This document shows positions 53,273 to 64,000 of a stretch of 64,000 bases of DNA, in pieces (the first letter of the stretch is position 1; each line of letters begins with the position of its first letter). The notes under the pieces are model-generated. The model did no database searches, was not told the DNA's origin, and saw only the letters and a program-made list of their open reading frames with translations. The DNA is from Novosphingobium nitrogenifigens DSM 19370 (GTDB lineage Bacteria; Pseudomonadota; Alphaproteobacteria; Sphingomonadales; Sphingomonadaceae), in assembly GCF_000192575.1 (NCBI RefSeq), contig NZ_GL876933.1:310001-374000 (forward strand), in the 5' to 3' direction. A program made the position numbers and the translations under genes.

Positions 53273-54049
53273 TTAGGCCAGTTTGGCCGCGCGGTCGGCC
53301 AGGCGCTCGACCGCTGCGGCATGGATGGCCGGCGCTGTCACCAGCAGGCCGAAAGCGCGCGGATCGCGCTTGTTGAAGCCGAACGGTTTGCCAAAGGCAT
53401 CGGTGACCGCCGCTCCCGCTTCGCGTGCGATCAGGCAGGCGGCGGCGATGTCCCATTCGAAGCCCCAGCGCAGAGTCGCCAGAATATCCGCTTCGTCGGC
53501 GGCGACCATGGCAATGCGCAGGGCGATCGAATTGGGTTTGTCGACCATGACCAGATCCCGGTCGATTTCGGGCAGGCTGTCGGTCGGAATGCGCGACCCG
53601 ACAAATTCGGTCCGCGTGCTCGCAACCAGAGGCAGGCCGTTGCGGGTGGCCCCGCGTCCGGCGGTCGCCATCCAGAATTCGCCGCGTGCGGGGGCGTCGA
53701 GCAAGCCGATCAGGGCGCGCCCTGCGCTCACCAGCGCGACCGAGACGCACCACCCCGTGCGTCCGTGGACGAAATCGCGCGTGCCGTCGATCGGATCGAC
53801 CACCCAGCACAATCCGCGTCCGAGGCGATCGGGGTGGTCGGCGGTTTCCTCCGACAACCAGCCCGCGCTCGGCAGAAGCCGCTTCAATTCATGCTTGAGA
53901 TACGTGTCGATCGCGATGTCGGCTTCGCAGACCGGACTGCCCGGCGTCTTTTCCCAGACGCGCAATTCGTGCCCCTGGCCGGGCCAATGGGCCATGGCCA
54001 TCTGACCGGCCTTGCGCACGATCTCTTGCAGATGGGCGTAATCGAGCAT
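53273..54049 (-). CDS. Inositol monophosphatase-family phosphatase, probably CysQ (3'(2'),5'-bisphosphate nucleotidase)
   Basis: A 258-residue lithium-sensitive phosphatase. The metal-binding motifs are GWLSEETADHPDRLGRGL, the WVVDPIDGTRDFVHGR box and WGFEWDIAAACLIAREAG. The DFVHGR variant and the short length favour the CysQ/nucleotidase side over SuhB. It would clear PAP from sulfate assimilation. No cys genes are near. The stop is followed by a GATCCCGCG hairpin on the far side (53222-53250) that lacks a T run. Confidence 0.88.
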   Translation of the reverse strand: MLDYAHLQEIVRKAGQMAMAHWPGQGHELRVWEKTPGSPVCEADIAIDTYLKHELKRLLPSAGWLSEETADHPDRLGRGLCWVVDPIDGTRDFVHGRTGWCVSVALVSAGRALIGLLDAPARGEFWMATAGRGATRNGLPLVASTRTEFVGSRIPTDSLPEIDRDLVMVDKPNSIALRIAMVAADEADILATLRWGFEWDIAAACLIAREAGAAVTDAFGKPFGFNKRDPRAFGLLVTAPAIHAAAVERLADRAAKLA

Positions 54050-54529
54050 GTCGTGTGGCGATGGGGCAAGCGCGGGGCCAAAGCAAGAGGGAGGGATGGC
54101 GGGGGATCGCGCGCGATCTTGTTACTCATTCGTATGCGCTCTTGGCTCACGGCATGAGAAGCGTAGCGTGCAGTGCGGCAAGAGAGTCCTTCCCAAGCGG
54201 CTAATCGTATGCTTAAGGACTGGGTCGTAAACACATAATTGGCACCACAAAGGGTTGCCGCAATACGGTCTGCCGCATGAGGTCCGGGCGTTCGTCCGGG
54301 TCTTGCGTGGGGAGAGAGGACGCAAGGAAATGGCGATATCTGATGCCCTCATTGCCAGGCAAATCCCGATCCCGAATGCGCGCGTGATTCGTACCGCGGC
54401 TCTGCCGCTGCCTTGCCGTGCCCTGCTCGCACGGACTTCAGCCGATGGGTTTACAGCCTCGCCAATCCCGGTCCGGCCCGCGGGCCCGGCCGTTCTTTCC
54501 TCCCACACACATTCTGCGGGGAACTTCGC
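54050..54529. other. 480-base gap upstream of sucC
   Basis: No gene is supported. The part around 54180-54250 is less GC-rich than its surroundings and contains the unusual string GGACTGGGTCGTAAACACAT near 54219-54238, which loosely resembles, from memory, an end of an IS5-family insertion sequence; no transposase is present. A 7-bp inverted repeat, CTTGCGT/ACGCAAG (54302-54308 and 54320-54326), lies about 200 bases before sucC. This gap presumably holds the sucCD promoter. Confidence 0.35.
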
Positions 54530-55729
54530 ATGAACGTACACGAGTATCAGGCCAAGGAATTGCTCGCCAAATTCGGCGTCAATATCCCGGCGGGCATTCC
54601 CGCGCTGACCGTCGAGGAAGCGGTGGAAGCCGCCAAGCAGCTGCCCGGGCCGGTTTATGTGGTCAAGGCACAGATCCATGCCGGCGGTCGCGGCAAGGGC
54701 AAGTTCAAGGAACTCCCCGCTGACGCCAAGGGTGGCGTGCGTCTCGCCAAGACGATCGGGGAAGTCGAAACCCATGCCCGCGAAATGCTGGGCAACACGC
54801 TGGTCACCGTGCAGACCGGGGAAGCGGGCAAGCAGGTCAATCGCCTCTATGTCACCGACGGCGTCGACATCGCCAAGGAATACTACCTCTCGCTGGTGGT
54901 CGATCGCGGTACCGGACGCGTCGCGCTGATCGTGTCGACCGAAGGCGGCATGGATATCGAGGAAGTCGCCCACTCGACCCCGGAAAAGATCACCACGATC
55001 GTGATCGATCCGGCACAGGGCTTCATGCCGCACCACGGCCGCGCCGTCGCATTCGCGCTCAAGCTGTCGGGCTTCCTCAACAAGCAGGCGCAGCAGCTGG
55101 CCAAGAGCCTCTACGAAGCGTTCGTCTCGCTCGATTGCGCCATGCTCGAAATCAATCCGCTGGTCGAAACCAGGGACGGGCAGCTGCTGGTCCTCGACGC
55201 CAAGCTGAGCTTCGATTCGAACGCGCTCTATCGCCACCCCGAGGAAGTCGTGCTGCGCGACGAGACCGAGGAAGACCCGGCCGAGATCGAGGCGTCGAAG
55301 TACGACCTTGCCTATATCAAGCTCGACGGCAACATCGGCTGCATGGTCAACGGCGCGGGCCTTGCCATGGCGACGATGGACATCATCAAGCTCAACGGCG
55401 AATTCCCCGCGAACTTCCTCGACGTGGGCGGCGGCGCGACCAAGGAAAAGGTCACGGCCGCGTTCAAGATCATTCTCAAGGACCCGGCGGTGAAGGGGAT
55501 CCTCGTCAACATCTTCGGCGGGATCATGAAGTGCGACATCATTGCTGAAGGCATTGTCGCGGCGGCCAAGGAGGTGAACCTTTCGGTGCCGCTGGTGGTG
55601 CGTCTCGAAGGCACCAACGTGGAGAAGGGCAAGGAAATCCTGACCCACTCCGGTCTCCCCATCGTTCCCGCGAACGATCTTGGCGACGCGGCCAAGAAGA
55701 TCGTCGCCGAAGTCCAGAAGGTTGCCTGA
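54530..55729 (+). CDS. sucC: Succinyl-CoA synthetase beta subunit (ADP-forming)
   Basis: Citric-acid-cycle enzyme that makes succinate, CoA and ATP/GTP from succinyl-CoA. The 399-residue protein starts [20 protein letters not shown], has the ATP-grasp segment [17 protein letters not shown], the metal/phosphate region [12 protein letters not shown], and the C-terminal [20 protein letters not shown]. Frames opening upstream at 54413 have no family similarity. It is followed by sucD after three bases; the two form the heterodimer. It also receives the succinyl-CoA made by the methylmalonyl pathway encoded further on. Confidence 0.98.
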   Translation: MNVHEYQAKELLAKFGVNIPAGIPALTVEEAVEAAKQLPGPVYVVKAQIHAGGRGKGKFKELPADAKGGVRLAKTIGEVETHAREMLGNTLVTVQTGEAGKQVNRLYVTDGVDIAKEYYLSLVVDRGTGRVALIVSTEGGMDIEEVAHSTPEKITTIVIDPAQGFMPHHGRAVAFALKLSGFLNKQAQQLAKSLYEAFVSLDCAMLEINPLVETRDGQLLVLDAKLSFDSNALYRHPEEVVLRDETEEDPAEIEASKYDLAYIKLDGNIGCMVNGAGLAMATMDIIKLNGEFPANFLDVGGGATKEKVTAAFKIILKDPAVKGILVNIFGGIMKCDIIAEGIVAAAKEVNLSVPLVVRLEGTNVEKGKEILTHSGLPIVPANDLGDAAKKIVAEVQKVA

Positions 55730-55732
55730 ACA

Positions 55733-56623
55733 ATGTCGATTCTCGTCAACAAGGACACCAAGGTCATCACGCAGGGGATGACCGGCAAGACCGGCACTTT
55801 CCATACCCAGCAGGCACTTGCCTATGGCACGCAGATGGTCGGCGGCGTCACGCCGGGCAAGGGCGGCAGCACCCACGAGGACACCGGGCTTCCGATCTGG
55901 GACACCGTTGCGGAAGCGAAAGCAGCGAGCGGTGCGACCGCCTCGGTCATCTACGTTCCGCCGCCGTTCGCGGCCGATTCGATCCTCGAAGCGATCGACG
56001 CCGAGATCGAACTGATCGTTGCCATCACCGAAGGCATTCCGGTGCTCGACATGGTGCGGGTAAAGCGCGCGCTTCAGGGATCGAAGTCGCGCCTGATCGG
56101 TCCGAACTGCCCCGGCGTGCTGACGCCCGGCGAATGCAAGATCGGCATCATGCCCGGCTCGATTTTCCGCAAGGGTTCGGTCGGCGTGGTCTCGCGCTCG
56201 GGCACGCTTACCTATGAAGCGGTGTTCCAGACTTCGAACATCGGCCTTGGCCAGACCACCGCAGTCGGCATCGGCGGCGACCCGGTCAACGGCACCAACT
56301 TCATCGACGTCCTCGAACTCTTCCTCGCCGACGAGGAAACCAAGTCGATCATCATGATCGGCGAAATCGGCGGCAACGCGGAAGAACAGGCCGCGCAGTT
56401 CCTCAAGGACGAAGCCAAGCGCGGTCGCAAGAAGCCGATGGTGGGCTTCATTGCCGGGCGTACGGCTCCTCCGGGCCGTCGCATGGGCCATGCCGGGGCG
56501 ATCGTCTCGGGCGGCCAGGGCGGCGCTGAAGACAAGATCGCGGCGATGGAAGAAGCGGGTATCCGCGTCAGCCCCTCGCCCAGCCTTCTGGGGGAAACCC
56601 TGGCGGAAGTGCTCAAGGGTTAA
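55733..56623 (+). CDS. sucD: Succinyl-CoA synthetase alpha subunit
   Basis: Partner of SucC carrying the phosphorylated histidine and CoA site. The 296-residue protein begins [20 protein letters not shown], has the CoA-binding [33 protein letters not shown], and the active-site histidine in [20 protein letters not shown]. The start lies three bases after sucC. A terminator follows the stop. Confidence 0.98.
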   Translation: MSILVNKDTKVITQGMTGKTGTFHTQQALAYGTQMVGGVTPGKGGSTHEDTGLPIWDTVAEAKAASGATASVIYVPPPFAADSILEAIDAEIELIVAITEGIPVLDMVRVKRALQGSKSRLIGPNCPGVLTPGECKIGIMPGSIFRKGSVGVVSRSGTLTYEAVFQTSNIGLGQTTAVGIGGDPVNGTNFIDVLELFLADEETKSIIMIGEIGGNAEEQAAQFLKDEAKRGRKKPMVGFIAGRTAPPGRRMGHAGAIVSGGQGGAEDKIAAMEEAGIRVSPSPSLLGETLAEVLKG

Positions 56624-56651
56624 CATCCTGTCATGATGTGACTTTTGGAAT

Positions 56652-56678
56652 GGGCCGGGTGAAAATCCGGCCCTTTTG
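56652..56678 (+). terminator. Terminator of sucCD
   Basis: A perfect 7-bp stem (56652-56658 with 56667-56673) around an 8-base loop, followed by TTTTG, 29 bases after the sucD stop. Confidence 0.75.
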
Positions 56679-56752
56679 TCATGGCGAACCTTCGTGCTTG
56701 CTCCCGATCAAGGCAGGGGCCATGCAGTCGGGCATTGGCGCGGAGCATGGCG

Positions 56753-59290
56753 ATGACCGATCACGAAACCGTAGAGTTCTGGCAACGCGATGCCGAGGCG
56801 AATCTCGCCGCGCTCGATGCCCACCGCGAAGGCCTGACCGACGCGCAAGTCGAGGAACGGCGCGAACGCTATGGACGCAATGCCCTGCCTGACGGGCACC
56901 GCCGGCCTGTCTGGGTCGATTTCCTGCGCCGCATGGGCAATCCGCTGGTGCTCATCCTGCTGGCATCGTCGGCGATCGCGGGCGTGACCGGTGATGTCGT
57001 CAGCTTTGTTATCATCCTGGCCATCGTGGCGCTTTCGACCGTACTCGACACGATACAGGAACGCCGGGCGGCGGCGACGGCCGAGGCGCTCAAGCGCGCG
57101 ATCGCCCTGACCGCACGGGTCTTGCGCGATAGTGTCTGGGCCGAACGTCCGGTCGATGAAATCGTGCCGGGGGACATCGTCAGCCTTGCGGCCGGGGATC
57201 TCGTTCCTGCCGATGGAGTGGTGCTCACCGCCAATGCCGCGCAAGTCAACCAGGCGGCGCTGACCGGCGAATCCTATCCGGTTGAAAAGCACGTGGAAGC
57301 CGATTCCCGGGCGGGCATGGCCGATGCGGCGAATCTCATGCTGAGCGGCAGTTCGCTGATCGGCGGTACCGTGACCATGCTCGCGGTCGAGACCGGCGCC
57401 CGCACGCGGTTCGGCCGGATCGCCAGTTCGCTGGGCGGCAATGCGGAAGTGACCGCATTCGAAATCGGGTTGCGCCGCTTCGGCCTGCTGATCGCGCGTC
57501 TCACGGTGTTCCTGGTCCTGTTCGTGCTGCTCGCGCGGCTGGCGCTCGGGAAACCACCGCTCGAATCCTTCCTCTTCGCCATGGCGCTGGCGGTGGGGCT
57601 GACGCCCGAACTGCTCCCGATGATCGTCACCATCACGCTGGCGCGCGGCGCGCAGCGCATGGCGGAGGCCAAGGTGGTGGTGAAGCGACTGTCGGCGATC
57701 CACGACCTTGGCGAAATGGACGTCCTGTGTACCGACAAGACCGGCACGCTGACCGAAGCGCGGATCGCCCTTGTCGGTCATCCCGGCATCGAAGGCAGCG
57801 ACCGCGACCGGGTATTCGAACTGGCGGCAGTCAATGCCCGGTTCGAGACCGGGCTCAAGAGCCCGCTCGACGAAGCCCTGCTGGGACATGGAACCCCGCC
57901 CGGTTTCGAGGACTGGATCAAGCTCGACGAGCGTCCGTTCGATTTCGAACGGCGGCGCGTTTCGGTGCTGGCCGAGCGCAAGGGCGAGCGGATCGAGATC
58001 ATCAAGGGCGCGCCCGAGACCGTGCTCGGCCTGTGCTCGCGGCTCGAACTGGCGAGCGGAACCGTCGTTGCCCTGACCCAGGCGCACAAGGACGAGGCCG
58101 AGGCGCTGGTCGCGGCGCGCGCTGCCGAAGGCCTGCGTCTGCTTGGCGTCGCGTGGAAGGAGGCGGCCGGGCGCGAGACTATCGATACCGATGACGATGA
58201 CGGGCTGGTCTTTGCCGGATGGTGCGTCTTCGTCGATCCGCCCAAGGCCAGTGGGCCGGCTGCGCTCGCCCGGCTGGCCGATGCCGGGGTGCGGGTGAAA
58301 CTGGTGTCGGGCGATGCGGCAGCGGTGGCGCAACATCTGGCGCGCCAGATCGGGCTTCCGGCCGAGGCCGTGCTGACGGGCGAGGAAATCGCCCACATGT
58401 CCGAAGGCGCGCTTGCCGTGCGCGCCGAGGAAGTCGACCTCTTCGCGCGGGTCAGCCCCGATCAGAAGCTGCGCATCGTCCGGGCGCTCAAGGCACGCGG
58501 ACACACGGTGGGGTTCATCGGCGACGGTATCAACGACGCGCCCGCGATCCGCACGGCCGACGTCGGCCTGTCGGTCGATGGCGCCACCGATGTCGCGCGC
58601 GAGGCGAGCGACATGATCATGCTTGCGCCCGACCTGTCGGTCCTTGCCGACGGCATCGTCGAAGGGCGGCGGACTTATGCCAATATCATGAAGTATCTGC
58701 GCATGGGCACCAGTTCCAATTTCGGGAACATGCTGACCATGGCGCTGGCTTCTCTGGTGCTGCCGTTCCTGCCGCTGACAGCGGTGCAGGTTCTGCTCAA
58801 CAATCTGCTCTACGACCTGTCGCAGACCGGCATTCCTTTCGACCACGCCGATCCGCCGCTGCTCAAGCGGCCCCATTCGTGGGACATGCGGGCACTGGTG
58901 CGGTTCACCGCGATCATGGGGCCGCTGTCGTCGGTTTTCGACCTCGCCACGTTCGGCCTGCTGCTGTTCGTCTTCCACGCCGATGTGGCGACGTTCCGTG
59001 CCGCATGGTTCGTCGAATCGATGGCGACCCAGGTGCTGGTCGTCATGGTCATCCGCACGGCCGGGGCCGCCTGGAGCCTGCCGCCGCACCGCGCGCTGGT
59101 CATGACGGCCCTGGGCAGTCTGGCGGTCGCTCTGGTGCTGCCGTTCCTGCCGCTTGCTCCGCTGCTCGGCTTCGCGCCGCTCGGCTTGCGCGAAAGCCTC
59201 GGGATCGCGGGGCTGGTCGCGGGCTATCTCGTCTGTGCCGAAGGGCTCAAGCGCTGGGCCCTGCCCAAGGCGGAACGCGCCCTGGGCTGA
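56753..59290 (+). CDS. P-type cation ATPase, MgtA-like
   Basis: An 845-residue inner-membrane ATP-driven cation pump. I chose the ATG at 56753 (MTDHETVEFWQRDAEANLAA) because GGAG lies seven bases upstream; the frame opens at 56681. Motifs are QAALTGESYPVEKH (actuator), MDVLCTDKTGTLTEARI with the phosphorylated Asp, and VGFIGDGINDAPAIRTADVG. The C-terminal helices with SQTGIPFDHADPPLLKRPHS resemble the magnesium-importing MgtA/MgtB group, so Mg2+ is the best guess; a PMA-like H+ pump is less likely. It is alone and ends four bases before the convergent scfR-like gene. Confidence 0.88.
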   Translation: MTDHETVEFWQRDAEANLAALDAHREGLTDAQVEERRERYGRNALPDGHRRPVWVDFLRRMGNPLVLILLASSAIAGVTGDVVSFVIILAIVALSTVLDTIQERRAAATAEALKRAIALTARVLRDSVWAERPVDEIVPGDIVSLAAGDLVPADGVVLTANAAQVNQAALTGESYPVEKHVEADSRAGMADAANLMLSGSSLIGGTVTMLAVETGARTRFGRIASSLGGNAEVTAFEIGLRRFGLLIARLTVFLVLFVLLARLALGKPPLESFLFAMALAVGLTPELLPMIVTITLARGAQRMAEAKVVVKRLSAIHDLGEMDVLCTDKTGTLTEARIALVGHPGIEGSDRDRVFELAAVNARFETGLKSPLDEALLGHGTPPGFEDWIKLDERPFDFERRRVSVLAERKGERIEIIKGAPETVLGLCSRLELASGTVVALTQAHKDEAEALVAARAAEGLRLLGVAWKEAAGRETIDTDDDDGLVFAGWCVFVDPPKASGPAALARLADAGVRVKLVSGDAAAVAQHLARQIGLPAEAVLTGEEIAHMSEGALAVRAEEVDLFARVSPDQKLRIVRALKARGHTVGFIGDGINDAPAIRTADVGLSVDGATDVAREASDMIMLAPDLSVLADGIVEGRRTYANIMKYLRMGTSSNFGNMLTMALASLVLPFLPLTAVQVLLNNLLYDLSQTGIPFDHADPPLLKRPHSWDMRALVRFTAIMGPLSSVFDLATFGLLLFVFHADVATFRAAWFVESMATQVLVVMVIRTAGAAWSLPPHRALVMTALGSLAVALVLPFLPLAPLLGFAPLGLRESLGIAGLVAGYLVCAEGLKRWALPKAERALG

Positions 59291-59293
59291 GCG

Positions 59294-60706
59294 TCAGGGT
59301 TCGACGACGTGATAGGGGACCAGATCGCGGCGCAGGGGATCGACGACGATCGCCTTGTCGCTCGGAGGAAAGGCGCGCTGGTCGCAATGGTCGCGCGGGC
59401 AGATGCGGCATGAGGCGCCGATGCGCGTGACTGCATCGTCGTTGGCCAGATTGAGCCCGTCGGCATAGATGAATTCGGCCGCATGGGCCGCTTCGCAGCC
59501 CAGCGCTACGGCATAGCGGCGCGGCGGGCGGTAATAGCTGCCTGAAGGCTTCACCAGTCCCTTGGCCAGCGAGACATAGCGCGTGCCGTCGGGCATTTCG
59601 GCCAGCTGGACATGGATGCGGTCGGGAATGGCGGCGGCCTCGTGGACGATCCACAAGGGGCAGGCCCCGCCGAAGCGGCCGAATTGCATGCGCGTTGCCG
59701 AATGCCGCTTGGTGATGTTGCCCGCCATGTCGACCCGGCAGAAATAGACCGGAATGCCGCGAGCGCGCGGGCGTTGCAGCGTCGACAGCCGGTGGCAGGT
59801 CTGTTCGAAACTGGTGTGGAACATCTGTCGCAGGCGGTCGATGTCGTGGCGCAATTCGCGCGCGGCCATGCGGAACCGTTCATAGGGCATGAGCAAGGCC
59901 CCGGCCGCATAATTGCCGAGCCCGATGGTCAGGATATGGCGCGCCGCTGCGCTCTCGAGGCCGCTTTCCTCGACGATCGCGCCGATCTGCTGCGAAAGCG
60001 CGAGCGCGGCGACTTGCCAGGCGAGCTGGAACCGGCCGCTTTCGATCGGCTGCGTCGAATCGAGTTCGAGATGGCGCCGTTGCGCGTCGAAGCGCCGCAT
60101 CGGCCCCCCGCTTTGCCAGGCGATGCTGACCCCGTTGGCGCGCAGCCAGTTCTGCATCGACTGGACGCGCGGGGAAATGTCGTCGCCCGCGATGTCGGCG
60201 GCCAGCGCCTCTGCCTCGCGGTCGAGCGGATCGACGTAATTGTTCGCCTGATGGAACCAGTCGCGCACTTCCTCCCACGGCAGGCGGCCCCCGGCGGCCA
60301 GGCTCGACCCGATGGCTTCGTCCATCATGTCGAGCCGCAGCCGGGTCTGGGCGTGAAGCGCGTGGAGTTGCACGAAGCGTTCGGCAAAACCGGGGAACTG
60401 CAAGGCGAGCCGTTCGACCTGCTCGCCGGGAAGGTCGCCGGGCAATTGTGGATCGGCAAGAGCCTCGTGCAGCGTGCGGATCAGTTCGTCGCCGCCCGAT
60501 GGCGCAAGGTCGACCCAGTCCACCGGGAATGCGGAGCGCAGCGAATCAGCGAGAGCGGGCGTCAGGTGACGTTCGTCGTTTTCGAGCTGCGAGAGATAGG
60601 ACGCGCTGATCCCCAGGGCCTCGGCCATTTCGACTTGTCGCATGGCGCGACGCTGGCGCAATGCGCGCAACTGCGTTCCTGCAAACAGCCTCTGACGCTG
60701 CGTCAT
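59294..60706 (-). CDS. ScfR-type regulator of propionyl-CoA metabolism (XRE + ImmA/IrrE-like + DUF2083)
   Basis: A 470-residue transcription factor. I use the ATG at 60706 ([20 protein letters not shown]), with GGGAACG upstream. The N-terminus is an XRE helix-turn-helix ([20 protein letters not shown]). The middle has a peptidase-like domain resembling ImmA/IrrE without an obvious intact HExxH, and the C-terminus is DUF2083 with cysteines in [20 protein letters not shown]. This layout matches short-chain-acyl-CoA regulators such as PccR of Rhodobacter, which senses propionyl-CoA. It is divergent from pccB, and the intergenic palindrome fits its own operator. Confidence 0.88.
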   Translation of the reverse strand: MTQRQRLFAGTQLRALRQRRAMRQVEMAEALGISASYLSQLENDERHLTPALADSLRSAFPVDWVDLAPSGGDELIRTLHEALADPQLPGDLPGEQVERLALQFPGFAERFVQLHALHAQTRLRLDMMDEAIGSSLAAGGRLPWEEVRDWFHQANNYVDPLDREAEALAADIAGDDISPRVQSMQNWLRANGVSIAWQSGGPMRRFDAQRRHLELDSTQPIESGRFQLAWQVAALALSQQIGAIVEESGLESAAARHILTIGLGNYAAGALLMPYERFRMAARELRHDIDRLRQMFHTSFEQTCHRLSTLQRPRARGIPVYFCRVDMAGNITKRHSATRMQFGRFGGACPLWIVHEAAAIPDRIHVQLAEMPDGTRYVSLAKGLVKPSGSYYRPPRRYAVALGCEAAHAAEFIYADGLNLANDDAVTRIGASCRICPRDHCDQRAFPPSDKAIVVDPLRRDLVPYHVVEP

Positions 60707-60728
60707 CGTCGTTCCCGCCCCCTCATGT

Positions 60729-60749
60729 TTGCAAAGTCTGGCTTTGCAA
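60729..60749. promoter_or_regulatory. Candidate ScfR operator between scfR and pccB
   Basis: TTGCAAAG (60729-60736) and CTTTGCAA (60742-60749) are exact reverse complements separated by TCTGG, inside the divergent promoter region. The TTTGCAAA core is, from memory, the motif reported for PccR of Rhodobacter. It sits 23 bases from the scfR start and 90 bases from the pccB start, well placed for autoregulation and control of pccB. Confidence 0.7.
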
Positions 60750-60838
60750 CTTCGCAGATTAACAATGGACACGCGTCAAGCAATGCGCCATCGCCACGCA
60801 ATCGTATTTATTTTCGGGTAGAGGCAGCAAGGCAGGAC

Positions 60839-62365
<1,527 letters not shown>

Positions 62366-62394
62366 GGCGTGGATCAAGGTTGGAGCCGGATGCC

Positions 62395-62832
62395 ATGAAA
62401 CTGGGTCGTCTGAACCATATCGGCGTTGCCACGCCCGATCTGGATGCCTCGATCGCGTTCTATCGCGATGTGCTGGGCGCAACCGACATCACCGAACCTT
62501 TCGTTCTCGATGAACAGAAGGTTCGCGTGTGTTTCGTCAATACGCCGGGCGAGGACGGCACCGCGGGCACGCAGATCGAACTGCTGCAGCCCACGGTTCC
62601 CGATTCCGCCGTCGGCAAGTGGCTGGAAAAGAACCCCCTCGGGGGCCAGCACCACATTTGCTACGAAGTGTCCGACATCATGGCCGCCAAGGCCTGGTTC
62701 GAGGCCAAGGGCAAGAAGGTGCTGGGCGAGCCGCGCATCGGTGCCCACGGCACCCCCATCTTCTTCGTTCACCCGAAGGACATGGGCGGTCAGCTGACCG
62801 AAATCATGGAAACGCCGAAAGAGGCACATTGA
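62395..62832 (+). CDS. mce: Methylmalonyl-CoA epimerase
   Basis: Converts (S)- to (R)-methylmalonyl-CoA, linking carboxylase and mutase. The 145-residue glyoxalase-fold protein begins MKLGRLNHIGVATPDLDASI with the first metal histidine, has a second metal/acid set in GGQHHICYEVSDI and ends GGQLTEIMETPKEAH with the last acidic ligand. Length is normal. TTGGAGCCGG lies upstream. It follows pccB after 29 bases and precedes scpA after 68. Confidence 0.95.
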   Translation: MKLGRLNHIGVATPDLDASIAFYRDVLGATDITEPFVLDEQKVRVCFVNTPGEDGTAGTQIELLQPTVPDSAVGKWLEKNPLGGQHHICYEVSDIMAAKAWFEAKGKKVLGEPRIGAHGTPIFFVHPKDMGGQLTEIMETPKEAH

Positions 62833-62900
62833 CCTGTCGTCTGCTTGGTCCCGCCTGATCCGATCAGGCGCGGCCGGGCGGGGCACGCATGGGGATGGAT

Positions 62901-64000
<1,100 letters not shown>

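Noticed and set aside
56681..56752. Upstream extension of the P-type ATPase frame
   Set aside because: The first 24 codons lack similarity and the later ATG has a well-spaced GGAG.

Overview
This is an ordinary chromosomal stretch of a high-GC alphaproteobacterium, almost certainly a member of the Sphingomonadales close to Novosphingobium or Sphingobium. The evidence is the protein sequences (MipZ, a BamF-like lipoprotein, a cysteine-free 41-residue L36, a TonB-ExbB-ExbD-ExbD operon, an ScfR-type propionyl-CoA regulator) and the strong GC bias in third codon positions. I see no phage, plasmid, integrase, intact insertion sequence, CRISPR array or recognisable defence system.

Layout: 1-10.3 kb holds the translation/transcription core, with rplJ-rplL on the minus strand and rpoB-rpoC divergent on the plus strand, ended by a textbook terminator. 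10.4-16.4 kb has a chemotaxis receptor, glpX, a small secreted protein, hom (homoserine dehydrogenase) and an unknown secreted protein. 16.7-19.4 kb is the TonB energy-transduction operon. 19.5-28.1 kb is a long minus-strand run: a ligase-associated DEXH helicase, an HscC-type Hsp70 with an overlapping J-like partner, phosphogluco/mannomutase, a Tim14-like membrane J-protein and the division-site ATPase MipZ.

28.3-31.0 kb reads plus: panC, a class II aldolase-like protein, an orphan [2Fe-2S] subunit and arsC. 31.2-33.9 kb reads minus: a cytosolic-carboxypeptidase-like M14 peptidase and two DUF4136-like exported proteins. 34.0-42.6 kb mixes galE, rpmJ, a HAD hydrolase, pgeF-pepN, an NAD-binding epimerase-like protein overlapping an EamA transporter tail to tail, a threonine aldolase and a GNAT protein. 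A tRNA-Thr(GGT) lies at 42.7 kb.

43.1-50.8 kb is a plus-strand housekeeping series: gpmA, purE-purK, folA, ribF, ileS, lspA and a BamF-like lipoprotein; several genes overlap by 1-4 bases, indicating translational coupling. 50.9-56.6 kb has a CNNM/CorC-like membrane protein, an OmpA-domain lipoprotein, an inositol-phosphatase/CysQ protein and sucC-sucD. 56.7-64 kb holds a P-type cation ATPase and then the propionyl-CoA to succinyl-CoA module: an ScfR-type regulator divergent from pccB-mce-scpA (the last runs off the window). A perfect palindrome lies in the divergent promoter region. Functionally this module feeds succinyl-CoA toward the nearby sucCD step.

Nothing here is clearly a new biological system. 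The items most worth checking are the Hsp70/J-like pair whose HPD motif reads DPD, the palindrome between scfR and pccB, the divergent rplJL/rpoBC arrangement, the orphan iron-sulfur subunit whose start codon abuts a palindromic repeat, and the tripled in-frame stop codons of the BamF-like gene.
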